A program made the translations under genes and the position numbers. The notes beneath the pieces are model-generated. The model was not told the origin of the DNA, made no database searches, and saw only the letters and a list, made by a program, of their open reading frames with translations. A DNA stretch of 64,000 nt from the NCBI GenBank assembly GCA_029560875.1, contig JAKQKB010000080.1:1-64000 (forward strand). The letters are read 5' to 3'. Positions 56,560-64,000 of this stretch are shown one piece after another (positions within the stretch are counted from its first letter, which is position 1; each line of letters starts with the position of its first letter). The DNA is from Bacteroidota bacterium (GTDB lineage: Bacteria; Bacteroidota; Bacteroidia; Bacteroidales; Tenuifilaceae).

Positions 56560-57654
56560 ATGAAAGAAAAAGAGAATAAAAGCGCCCTTATTGTTAACCC
56601 GGGAATTGAACAACCACCCTCAGTTAACGAAGATGCTATAAGACGTTTTAAGGAGCGAAAACGCAAACTCCTAACTGTTGATGAGTATATGGATGGTATT
56701 TTAAATAAGAATATTACCATACTCAGCCAGGCAATAACGCTAATTGAAAGTTCACTCCCGCATCATCACGAGTTGGGTCAGCAACTGATTGAGCGATGCT
56801 TACCTTACTCGGGAAAATCAATACGAATTGGAATAACCGGAGTGCCCGGTGTAGGTAAAAGCACCTTCATTGAGTCGCTTGGTACAACAATAACATCGCA
56901 AGGACATAAACTTGCAGTGCTTGCTATTGACCCCAGCAGTGAACGGAGCAAAGGAAGCATACTGGGAGATAAAACTCGAATGGAGGATTTAAGTGCCGAC
57001 CCCAACGCATTTATTCGCCCTTCGCCTTCGGCTGGCTCGCTGGGCGGTGTTGCACGCAAAACTCGCGAAACAATTATCCTCTGCGAAGCAGCTGGTTTCG
57101 ATACTATATTTATTGAAACTGTGGGTGTTGGTCAAAGTGAAACTGCCGTTCACTCCATGGTGGACTTTTTCCTTTTACTTATGCTTGCTGGTGCTGGCGA
57201 CGAACTTCAGGGAATTAAGCGTGGTATTATGGAGATGGCCGATTTAATTGCTATCACCAAGGCCGATGGAGCAAATGTTCAAAAGGCAAAACTTGCACAA
57301 GCCGAGTATAAAAACGCATTGCACCTATTTCCACCAACCGAATCGGGATGGACAACCAATGCGGTTATTTGTTCATCGCTCGAAAAAACCGGACTAAAGG
57401 AAATTTGGGACACAATAAAATCGTACGTCGATTTTACAAGTAACAATGGCTACTTCGCAAGCAGGCGCAGTCAACAGGCCAAATACTGGATGTACGAATC
57501 CATTAACGAGGCGCTGAAAAATCACTTTTATCATAACAAGGACATACACTCGCACCTCAAAAAAACTGAGCACGATGTAACATCCAATAAGATTAGCTCA
57601 TTTATTGCCGCTCAGCATTTAATCGATTTATACTTAAAAAAATACTCGGAATAA
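56560..57654 (+). CDS. meaB: MeaB/ArgK-type G3E GTPase
   Basis: A 364-residue GTPase that protects and gates cofactor loading of adenosylcobalamin-dependent methylmalonyl-CoA mutase. Motifs: P-loop GVPGVGKST (about 93-101), IDPSSERSKGSILGDKTRM (Mg-site and switch), ETVGVGQSE (G3) and TKADG (G4), with the C-terminal helical dimerisation arm. Length is usual for the family. No mutase gene is in the window, so the partner is elsewhere. ATG 56560 was preferred to the TTG just before it. It is the first gene of a plus-strand run of five. Confidence 0.92.
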   Translation: MKEKENKSALIVNPGIEQPPSVNEDAIRRFKERKRKLLTVDEYMDGILNKNITILSQAITLIESSLPHHHELGQQLIERCLPYSGKSIRIGITGVPGVGKSTFIESLGTTITSQGHKLAVLAIDPSSERSKGSILGDKTRMEDLSADPNAFIRPSPSAGSLGGVARKTRETIILCEAAGFDTIFIETVGVGQSETAVHSMVDFFLLLMLAGAGDELQGIKRGIMEMADLIAITKADGANVQKAKLAQAEYKNALHLFPPTESGWTTNAVICSSLEKTGLKEIWDTIKSYVDFTSNNGYFASRRSQQAKYWMYESINEALKNHFYHNKDIHSHLKKTEHDVTSNKISSFIAAQHLIDLYLKKYSE

Positions 57655-57688
57655 GTTAATTTGATGATTTGAAAATGGAGTTTTGAAA

Positions 57689-58297
57689 ATGCTTGATTAT
57701 CAAAAAATAAAATCGATTCTAAAAAACCACACCGTTGGAATTGCCGGTGCCGGAGGTTTGGGTAGCAATGTGGCAATGTCACTTACCCGCGTTGGCATTG
57801 GGAAACTCATTATTGTCGATTTTGATGTTGTTACTGAAAGTAACCTGAACCGTCAGTTCTACTTTAAGCACCAAGTAGGTTTTAAAAAGGTTGATGCGCT
57901 CAGGGCAAACCTACTTAGCATTAACCCCGATTTAATACTGGAAACACACGATACGAAACTGGATGCAAGCAACATTCTCAATTATTTTCAGGCTGTTGAT
58001 GTTATGGTAGAGGCCTTCGACAGGGCTGAAATGAAACAGATTATCATTGAGAAGTTTCAAATCGAAAAACCAGAAATTCCCCTCGTAGTTGGAAACGGAA
58101 TGGCGGGCTGGGGAAACTCCAACGATATGAGGGTACAACAATATGAAACCCTCTATATATGTGGTGATGGCGTTTCTGAAGTTGCGGATAACCTACCTCC
58201 AATTGCACCAAGAGTTAACATTTGCGCAGCAATGGAGGCCAATGTGGTTTTAAGCATCCTGCTAAATAAAGTAACAAACATTAAGGTTAAACCGTAA
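57689..58297 (+). CDS. thiF: ThiF-family adenylyltransferase (E1-like)
   Basis: A 202-residue enzyme that adenylates the C-terminal glycine of a ubiquitin-like sulfur carrier. It has the nucleotide motif GAGGLGS (20-26), the acidic VDFDVV loop, the NLNRQFYF arginine finger region (about 52-59), and EAFDRAEMK (about 108-116). It is the short type that lacks a zinc-binding CxxC pair and rhodanese domain, like the ThiF form paired with ThiS in clostridia and Bacteroidota. Its carrier lies 49 nt downstream. Because no thiC, thiG, thiH or thiE gene is visible, a role with molybdopterin or tungstopterin for the nearby oxidoreductase is also possible. Confidence 0.85.
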   Translation: MLDYQKIKSILKNHTVGIAGAGGLGSNVAMSLTRVGIGKLIIVDFDVVTESNLNRQFYFKHQVGFKKVDALRANLLSINPDLILETHDTKLDASNILNYFQAVDVMVEAFDRAEMKQIIIEKFQIEKPEIPLVVGNGMAGWGNSNDMRVQQYETLYICGDGVSEVADNLPPIAPRVNICAAMEANVVLSILLNKVTNIKVKP

Positions 58298-58346
58298 AGA
58301 TTAAGTGTTTTTAGTATAAATTTGTGACAAAACTAAGGATAACTTG

Positions 58347-58556
58347 ATGGAGATTATTTTAAACAATAACCCAGATTTTGTTGAGACAACGGAGAAATCC
58401 ATAACTGTAGAGGAACTTCTAAAAATTAAAAAGTTCAGCTATAAATTGCTTATTGTTAAGGTTAACGACACTTTGGTGACTAAAGAAAATTATCCCAAAA
58501 TATCGGTTTGCGCAGGCGATAATGTACAGGTTATTCATCTAATGACAGGAGGTTGA
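58347..58556 (+). CDS. thiS: ThiS/MoaD-like sulfur carrier
   Basis: A 69-residue beta-grasp protein ending in LMTGG, the exposed Gly-Gly that ThiF adenylates and a sulfur donor then converts to thiocarboxylate. VIVNDTLV-like and CAGDNVQVIHLM segments fit ThiS (KVNDTLVTKENY; ISVCAGDNVQVI). The start at ATG 58347 follows a TTG by 3 nt. Its stop codon is 1 nt before the ftsB-like start, so translation may be coupled. MoaD function cannot be excluded. Confidence 0.85.
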   Translation: MEIILNNNPDFVETTEKSITVEELLKIKKFSYKLLIVKVNDTLVTKENYPKISVCAGDNVQVIHLMTGG

Positions 58557-58557
58557 T

Positions 58558-58875
58558 ATGAATCTTGACCCGCAAAATGGATGGAAATGGATTGTTGTTA
58601 GGCTAAAAAATAAGTTCTTTCTTACAGGACTAATATTTGTTCTGTGGATGCTGATTTTCGATAATAGTAACTGGATTTCGATGGTTAGTACACGTAGAAA
58701 AATCAACAAGATGGAGGACGAAAAGGAGTACTACCAGAATAAAATAAACGACGATAAGCGCAAAATAAAGGAACTCCGAACCAATAACGAAAACCTCGAA
58801 AAATTTGCCCGTGAGCAATACCTAATGAAGAAGCCCAACGAGGAGATTTTTATTATTGATGAAAATGACCTATAA
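58558..58875 (+). CDS. FtsB/DivIC-type septum protein
   Basis: A 105-residue bitopic division protein. One membrane helix (about 20-37, FLTGLIFVLWMLIF) followed by a coiled coil (about 46-85, with EDEKEYYQNKINDDKRKIKELRT split over several heptads) and the conserved EKFAREQYLMKKPNEEIFII ending that fits the FtsB/DivIC family. It probably bridges the division complex at the septum. It starts 1 nt after thiS, most likely in the same transcript, although its function is unrelated. Confidence 0.88.
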   Translation: MNLDPQNGWKWIVVRLKNKFFLTGLIFVLWMLIFDNSNWISMVSTRRKINKMEDEKEYYQNKINDDKRKIKELRTNNENLEKFAREQYLMKKPNEEIFIIDENDL

Positions 58876-58939
58876 AGAATTAGTCGCATAAATTTATTTT
58901 TTGTTTCTTAGGGGTACTGAATTTAAAATTCTCTGCTCT

Positions 58940-59977
58940 ATGGATTGCACTATTAGCCCTTTTGGAAAAATCGACAACGAAAAGGTTTTTCTTTACACAT
59001 TTATCACTGAGGACGGACTCGAGATTTCCATCACTAACTATGGTGCAACAATAACCGCAATCAACCTAAACTGCGAGGACGATAGTTGTATCAACTTAGT
59101 TTACGGTTTCAATAATCTAAAGCCATACTGCAACACTAAAATATATCCCGGTGTAATTGTTGGAAGATATGCCAACAGAATTGCAGATGGACAATTCGTA
59201 ATCGGCGACAAAACATTCAACCTAACAAAGAACGAAGAGGACAATCAGCTTCATGGGGGTATGGTTGGTTTTGATAAAAAAGTGTGGGAACCACAACTTT
59301 TCGAACAGGTTAACGGCATCTGCACCTTAAAATTCTACCTGCGCAGTAATAGTGGCGATGAGGGTTTCCCCGGAAATTTAGATGTTTGGGTAACCTACCA
59401 AATTACTGACGATAACCAAATTAGCATCAACTACTCCGCCAAAACCGATGCCCCAACACATGTAAACCTTACATCGCACAGCTACTTCAACCTAAGCGGA
59501 TTCCATACCGATGTGCTTGACCATGTTTTAACAATCAACGCAAACAAATACTTGCCCGTAAACGACGAGTTAATCCCAACTGGAGAACTCCGCGAACTTG
59601 CCGGAACACCTTTCGATTTCCGAAAACCAAAGGCTATTGGTGCCGACATCGACTTAGTGGATGGGCTTTATGATCATTGCTTTGTCCTGAAAAATCCAAA
59701 TCTTAAAGAACCCTCAGTTATACTTAAAAATCCCAAATCCGACATTGGCTTGAGAATTTACACAACTCAACCAGGTATACAGCTCTATACACCACTAAAG
59801 CACCCTCAACCCAACGAAAGCAATATCAAAATCCCCACAAGCGGAAACTGGGCTGTTTGCTTGGAGCCTCAACATTTCCCAAACTCCCCAAATAATCAAA
59901 ATTTTCCCTCTACCCTTTTAATGCCAAACCATGAGTACAACCACACAACAATTCTCTGCTTTGATTTAGGGGAATAG
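58940..59977 (+). CDS. galM: Aldose 1-epimerase (mutarotase)
   Basis: Interconverts alpha and beta anomers of aldoses such as galactose and glucose. The 345-residue protein carries the expected active-site segments: NYGATITAI (about 36-44), GRYANRIADGQF (about 75-86), NQLHGG (His), THVNLTSHSYFNLSG with the catalytic His, DGLYDHCFVL and the catalytic Glu in CLEPQHFPNSPN (about 310-321). No signal peptide. The ATG at 58940 was chosen because it begins a typical sequence; an upstream in-frame start adds 13 unlikely residues. It lies 143 nt before the oxidoreductase gene. Confidence 0.92.
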   Translation: MDCTISPFGKIDNEKVFLYTFITEDGLEISITNYGATITAINLNCEDDSCINLVYGFNNLKPYCNTKIYPGVIVGRYANRIADGQFVIGDKTFNLTKNEEDNQLHGGMVGFDKKVWEPQLFEQVNGICTLKFYLRSNSGDEGFPGNLDVWVTYQITDDNQISINYSAKTDAPTHVNLTSHSYFNLSGFHTDVLDHVLTINANKYLPVNDELIPTGELRELAGTPFDFRKPKAIGADIDLVDGLYDHCFVLKNPNLKEPSVILKNPKSDIGLRIYTTQPGIQLYTPLKHPQPNESNIKIPTSGNWAVCLEPQHFPNSPNNQNFPSTLLMPNHEYNHTTILCFDLGE

Positions 59978-60037
59978 CACCACATAAGAGTCATACTTAA
60001 AACACGCACAAAACCTCAATATGCAAACGTTTTCATA

Positions 60038-60069
60038 TTGATAATAGTCATTTTTTATTTCTAACTTTA
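60038..60069 (+). promoter_or_regulatory. Candidate promoter of the aldehyde oxidoreductase gene
   Basis: TTG (60038-60040), a 21-nt spacer, then TAACTTTA (60062-60069), one base off the -7 consensus. It implies a leader of about 45 nt and separate expression from the upstream group. Confidence 0.38.
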
Positions 60070-60120
60070 CCAATACTTTAGTGCAAAATTTTACAGTGTA
60101 CAAACCATAAACATAAACAT

Positions 60121-62277
60121 ATGAACATTCACGAAATGGCTAAGCAGATGAAACTGCTTAAAAAATGGAATTATGAATGGAAACCTCTTTACAGAGGATA
60201 TACCGACAAAGTTTTATACATCAACGTTGGCAGTAATGATGTAAAGGAAAAGATTGTTCCTCCTCAAGTAAAGGAAAAATTCATTGGAGGTAAAGGTTAC
60301 GGCCTACGCCTTCTTTGGGACGCAACTACACCAACCACACGTTGGAACGACCCAGAAAACGAGATTATTATCAGCTCTGGTCCTGTTGGCGGCATCACAC
60401 AGTATTCTGGTACAGGAAAATCGCTTATTGTAAGCCTTTCGCCACAAACCGACTCGGTAATGGACTCAAACGTGGGAGGTTTCTTTGGTCCTTTCCTAAA
60501 ATTCTCTGGTTACGATGCTTTGGAACTACAAGGCAAGGCCGATAAGGATGTTATCATCTACATTGATGGAATTAATCACACCGTAGAAATTTATGAAGAT
60601 CCTGGTTTCTCTAAGGATTCACATCTGCTTGGCGAAGAATTAACCGAGGTTTTTGCTGAGGAAGAAAAAGATTATAAGAATATTGGTATTGTTTCAACAG
60701 GTGCTGCTGCCGATCACTCATTGATTGGTATGATTAACTTTACCTTCTACGACCCAAAACGTAAGAAAGTAAGGTTAAAGCAAGCTGGTCGCGGTGGCTT
60801 GGGTACCGTTATGCGCGACAAAAAAATTAAGGCTATAGTTGCACGCGTTGATGGCGTTAAAGGAAACCTTAACAACGTGGCAAATCTTGAGGCAATTACT
60901 GAGCGCGGAAGAAGCTACCAAGCCGAAATTCGCGAACTCGATGACCATCAGTGCCAAATGCGCAAGAAGGGTACAGCAAACATCGTTAATGTGATGAACG
61001 ATTATGACTTGCTTCCTACCCATAACTTTAAGTTTGGTAGCTCTGCCGATGGCAAGAAAATCCACAGTGATTTACTTCGCGATAAATACTTCACTCTAGG
61101 CATACCCGACGGATGCTGGATTGGATGTGCAATGAGTTGCTCAAAAGGTGTAGACGACTTTGTTCTTAAAACTGGCCCATACAAAGGCACAAAGGTTATT
61201 GTTGATGGACCTGAGTACGAAACTGCAGCAGGTTGCGGTTCAAACTTAGGTGTTTTTGACTACGACGGAATTATTGAGGCAAACTTTTACTGCGACACAT
61301 ACGGAATTTGCACAATTACCTGGGGTACTTGTATGGCATTCGTTATGGAATGTTACGAGAATGGTATATTAAACAAGGAGCGCACAGGCGGTCTTGACCT
61401 TAGCTTTGGTCAGTTTGAGAATATGATGGAGGTTATGCACCAACTTGCCCGTGGCGAAGGATTCGGATTAGTTGTTGGACAAGGCGTTCGCAAAATGAAG
61501 GAGAAATTCATTAAGGAGTACGGTGCCGATCCTGCATTCCTGCAAGATATTGGAATGGAGAACAAAGGTTTGGAGTACTCACAGTACGTTTCAAAGGAAT
61601 CGCTTGCTCAGCAAGGTGGTTACGCTATGACCAATAAAGGCCCTCAACACGACGAAGCTTGGCTAATTTTTATGGATATGGTTAATAACCAACTTCCAAG
61701 TTTTGAGGATAAAGCCGAAGCGTTACACTACTTCCCAATGTTCCGTACATGGTTTGGCTTGAACGGTTTCTGTAAATTACCTTGGAACGACGTTGTACCA
61801 AAAGGTAACGCTCAACTACCAGAACCACACAAAATCCCCGGACACGTTGATAACTACGTGGCTGTTCACAACGGAGTTACTGGCAACAATATCGATAAGC
61901 ACGGATTAATTTTACAAAGTGAGCGTGTTTACAACTTCCAACGTATTTTCAACATCCGCCGTGGATATGGTTTGCGTAAGCACGATGCTCAACCTTACCG
62001 TGCATGTGGACCTGTAACCAAGGAGGAGTACCTAAGCCGCGAGGAGCGTTACGACAAGCAACTTAAAGAACAAGTAGGCGTTGACCCAACCACAATGAGC
62101 CTTGAGGAAAAAATGGCCACTTTGCGTAAATACCGCGAGGGACGTTACGAGCAACTACTCGATGCAGTTTACAAACGCCGTGGATGGAACAATAATGGAG
62201 TTCCTACCATTGAGCACCTACAAAAAATTGGTATGGATTTACCAGAACTTATTGAAGTAATTAAGCCTTTACAGTAA
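60121..62277 (+). CDS. Aldehyde:ferredoxin oxidoreductase family (tungsten-type)
   Basis: Oxidises aldehydes to acids with ferredoxin as electron acceptor, using a tungstopterin and a [4Fe-4S] cluster. 718 residues, longer than the usual ~600-650. The pterin-binding domain has FIGGKGYGLRLLW (about 54-66), SSGPVGGITQYSGTGK (about 90-105), DSNVGGFFGPFLKFSGYD and QAGRGGLGTVMRDKKIKA (about 221-238). Cluster ligands are Cys332, Cys336 and Cys340 (CWIGCAMSC), with Cys551 (NGFCKLPWND). The first spacing is C-x3-C rather than the normal C-x2-C. No signal peptide or partner subunit is adjacent. Substrate unknown. Confidence 0.9.
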   Translation: MNIHEMAKQMKLLKKWNYEWKPLYRGYTDKVLYINVGSNDVKEKIVPPQVKEKFIGGKGYGLRLLWDATTPTTRWNDPENEIIISSGPVGGITQYSGTGKSLIVSLSPQTDSVMDSNVGGFFGPFLKFSGYDALELQGKADKDVIIYIDGINHTVEIYEDPGFSKDSHLLGEELTEVFAEEEKDYKNIGIVSTGAAADHSLIGMINFTFYDPKRKKVRLKQAGRGGLGTVMRDKKIKAIVARVDGVKGNLNNVANLEAITERGRSYQAEIRELDDHQCQMRKKGTANIVNVMNDYDLLPTHNFKFGSSADGKKIHSDLLRDKYFTLGIPDGCWIGCAMSCSKGVDDFVLKTGPYKGTKVIVDGPEYETAAGCGSNLGVFDYDGIIEANFYCDTYGICTITWGTCMAFVMECYENGILNKERTGGLDLSFGQFENMMEVMHQLARGEGFGLVVGQGVRKMKEKFIKEYGADPAFLQDIGMENKGLEYSQYVSKESLAQQGGYAMTNKGPQHDEAWLIFMDMVNNQLPSFEDKAEALHYFPMFRTWFGLNGFCKLPWNDVVPKGNAQLPEPHKIPGHVDNYVAVHNGVTGNNIDKHGLILQSERVYNFQRIFNIRRGYGLRKHDAQPYRACGPVTKEEYLSREERYDKQLKEQVGVDPTTMSLEEKMATLRKYREGRYEQLLDAVYKRRGWNNNGVPTIEHLQKIGMDLPELIEVIKPLQ

Positions 62278-62294
62278 TAGGATTAAAATTGATA

Positions 62295-62331
62295 AAAAAC
62301 CTCCATCAGAAATGATGGGGGTTTTTCGTTT
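62295..62331 (+). terminator. Terminator of the aldehyde oxidoreductase gene
   Basis: Stem AAAAACCTCCATCA / TGATGGGGGTTTTT (one G-T pair) with a GAAA loop, then CGTTTT. Confidence 0.88.
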
Positions 62332-62360
62332 TATAGATTTTATTACTTTTACGGTATTAA

Positions 62361-62391
62361 CCCCCTCAAGGGTTTAAAACCCTTGAGGGGG
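62361..62391. repeat. Perfect 15-bp intergenic palindrome
   Basis: CCCCCTCAAGGGTTT (62361-62375) pairs perfectly with its reverse complement (62377-62391) around one A. GC-rich against AT-rich flanks. It is separate from the terminator 30 nt upstream and has no T-run of its own, so it resembles a dispersed palindromic (REP-like) element. Confidence 0.7.
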
Positions 62392-62428
62392 GTGTTGAAT
62401 AAACTAACTAGCTACACTCAAAAACATT

Positions 62429-64000
62429 ATGAATAAAACACTTGCCCTTTTGTTACTAGGTCTTATTGCAACCTTAAAACCTTCTAAAGCCCAAGAAATT
62501 AATGAGCAAATCATAGACCCAACCATCCGCGATTTTGTTGAAATTAACCCTCAGGTTCAGCTTCATTACGCCAGTACAGGATTTTCTATTGATAAAATTG
62601 CTGTATTCGACGACTACTCCTTAATTTTCACCCAGACAGGAGCGAAACTTTACCTTATCGATAATAATAACCACTTAATACAGGATGAGTGGGATTTCGA
62701 AAAAGATGGAAAAATCAAAGTAAGAAATGTGCGTTTTTCCCCAGGAAAGGATGAAAAGGGGAAAAATGTTTATGCATGGAAACTCACAACACCTTTTCAT
62801 TTATTTCATGGAACACAGATTTACTCTCTGCCAGACTCCGGGAAAGTAGTTTTTGGGAAAGTAGAAAAATCGATGTTTGCTAACTTCTTTTTCTGTGCAA
62901 ATGTTAAAAATGGGAAAATTAACTACGAATTAATTCCCATAGAAACAAAAAAAATAATCCCCGAAACCATTAATAAAAAGTATGGAAAGTATGATGGGGA
63001 ATGGACCACCGTGTCGTTCGTAAAACATAATGATAGCCGGTTATATACCCTTTGGACATATCCTTCAACAACTACCGATGGAAAAGGTAAAGTAATTAAA
63101 GAAGCAAAAATAAAAAACATACTAGTAAAACAGGATAAAGATGGAATCCCCTCCGAAATAGAATATGAAGAAATCAATGATGATGGAAAATACAATTTTG
63201 GCTGCTATATTTTTCGTTTCAAAAACCAATATTTATTCTTTAAGGTAAAAGAGCAAACTCTAACTATTTATGATGAAAATCTTAAAGCGAAAAAGACAAT
63301 TGATATTAACTCCGAGTTAAAAAAATACTTTAAAGGGTATTCTAAAGGATTTTACAACTGTACAGTTTTTAAAGATGAAAAGTATGATGAACTATGGATA
63401 AATGTTGCATCGTATAACGATTCTCTTAAAACGCCATTTACCTATTATGCAAAACTTAAAATTGACAGCGATAATATCATACAAAACTATAGAACTATAA
63501 AATCAGACAAAGAGTTAAAAGTTATACCTCAATTTATCCATAATCGAACATTGTACTTTAAGGCTAATCCTAGCGATATTGATTACTCAGCAATTTTCAA
63601 GATAAACCTTGAACAAAACAATGGTGATACAATTTTCCTGAGACGTTCCAACAATATCTCTATTAACCTTTTTGATAAACCTATCTTCACCTTCGGAATT
63701 AGTCACAAACAAGCATACAGCCAACTCTCCTCAAAGACTGTAGAGAATTTAGGTATAAAAGTACAATCAAGATTAAAGATAGATTCGTTATCGCTACTGG
63801 CAAGCAAGGCACTAGAGTGTTTAGAAAATAAAAATGATTTAAAATTTGCCAGCGAGTTATGTCTGTACGACTCCTACAACCTTGGAAGAATATCGTTCCT
63901 TGAAAAAAGCAATCAACTCAAAGATGTTCCAGTATTTACAACCGATTCGCAGAGAGAACTACTTATTATGCTGATGAAAAGGCTACAAAAAGATACCAAG
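62429..64000 (+). CDS. Secreted protein of unknown function (partial, cut by window end)
   Basis: An open frame of 524 codons from ATG 62429 that continues past the window edge. Signal peptide (about 1-21; LLLLGLIATLKPSKAQ). The mature part is charged and lysine-rich, with repeated short strand-like segments (for example FFKVKEQTLTIYDENL, around residue 270) that may form a beta-propeller-like or sheet-rich domain, then a helix-rich stretch near 440-524 (LSLLASKALECLENKNDL). I recognise no family. The palindrome upstream separates it from the oxidoreductase gene. Confidence 0.72.
   Translation, partial: MNKTLALLLLGLIATLKPSKAQEINEQIIDPTIRDFVEINPQVQLHYASTGFSIDKIAVFDDYSLIFTQTGAKLYLIDNNNHLIQDEWDFEKDGKIKVRNVRFSPGKDEKGKNVYAWKLTTPFHLFHGTQIYSLPDSGKVVFGKVEKSMFANFFFCANVKNGKINYELIPIETKKIIPETINKKYGKYDGEWTTVSFVKHNDSRLYTLWTYPSTTTDGKGKVIKEAKIKNILVKQDKDGIPSEIEYEEINDDGKYNFGCYIFRFKNQYLFFKVKEQTLTIYDENLKAKKTIDINSELKKYFKGYSKGFYNCTVFKDEKYDELWINVASYNDSLKTPFTYYAKLKIDSDNIIQNYRTIKSDKELKVIPQFIHNRTLYFKANPSDIDYSAIFKINLEQNNGDTIFLRRSNNISINLFDKPIFTFGISHKQAYSQLSSKTVENLGIKVQSRLKIDSLSLLASKALECLENKNDLKFASELCLYDSYNLGRISFLEKSNQLKDVPVFTTDSQRELLIMLMKRLQKDTK

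Noticed and set aside
58547-58552. AGGAGG just before the ftsB-like start as a Shine-Dalgarno site
   Set aside because: The bases encode the terminal Gly-Gly of the carrier protein, which is needed for its function. Other starts in this window show no such site.
57689-58556. E1-like/ubiquitin-like pair as an antiphage system (Bil or CBASS-like)
   Set aside because: No E2, JAB-type protease or cyclase is nearby. The proteins match the short ThiF and ThiS types, and the Gly-Gly tail is free and terminal.
56560-59977. meaB-thiF-thiS-ftsB-galM as one pathway
   Set aside because: The order and spacing suggest co-transcription, but ftsB and galM have clear unrelated roles. I only propose a link for thiF/thiS with the oxidoreductase.

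Overview
The window looks like chromosome of a Bacteroidota bacterium, probably an anaerobic or microaerobic member of the Bacteroidales/Marinilabiliales type. The evidence is internal. There are type IX secretion (T9SS) sorting domains, two PorP/SprF proteins, SprB repeats, a DUF4296 lipoprotein, a propeller/Y_Y_Y sensor, few Shine-Dalgarno sites, and promoters of the Bacteroidota form (TTG, about 20 nt, TAnnTTTG). A tungsten-type aldehyde:ferredoxin oxidoreductase and a clostridial-type ferredoxin point to anaerobic metabolism. No species name is claimed. I see no prophage, insertion sequence, CRISPR array or rRNA.

Layout. 0-2.1 kb (minus): a surface protein with a YadA-like roll, and a small T9SS type A protein. 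2.2-6.7 kb: an APS reductase (plus), a minus-strand group rbfA-methyltransferase-LolE-like permease, and a Yip1-like membrane protein. 6.7-12.1 kb: a secreted C1 peptidase, a FadL-like porin, a small secreted TPR-like protein, and cysS. 12.4-17.1 kb: a 1142-residue propeller-SpoIIE phosphatase, threonine dehydrogenase, and a tRNA with anticodon CAU. 17.2-24.0 kb: a HAD phosphatase, an alpha/beta-hydrolase-like protein, a membrane-tethered LytTR regulator, and a four-gene minus-strand group (DUF4296 lipoprotein, amidohydrolase, radical SAM, glycosyltransferase).

24.1-33.7 kb and 39.1-53.6 kb are two adhesin cassettes. Each has a giant type B T9SS adhesin (2675 and 4524 aa) followed directly by its own PorP/SprF protein. 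Between them lie asnS, rpoN, a PAP2-like membrane protein, a CvfB-like S1 protein and a 55-residue ferredoxin. The 4524-aa protein holds 14 Calx-beta-like units of about 113 aa and 20 cadherin-like units of about 94 aa. Part of the second array alternates in an exact 564-nt A/B super-repeat.

53.9-64 kb: an M20 amidohydrolase, a double-DUF1573 secreted protein, then a plus-strand run meaB-thiF-thiS-ftsB-aldose epimerase, then the aldehyde oxidoreductase. The window ends inside an unrecognised secreted protein. The ThiF/ThiS pair so close to the oxidoreductase, with no other thiamine gene in view, raises the possibility that it serves tungstopterin rather than thiamine.

The exported proteins depend on a T9SS machine whose core genes are not in this window. 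The most unusual items are the super-repeat, the atypical CX3CX3C cluster motif of the oxidoreductase, and a 182-aa secreted protein that copies the first two domains of the 2675-aa adhesin but lacks its sorting signal.
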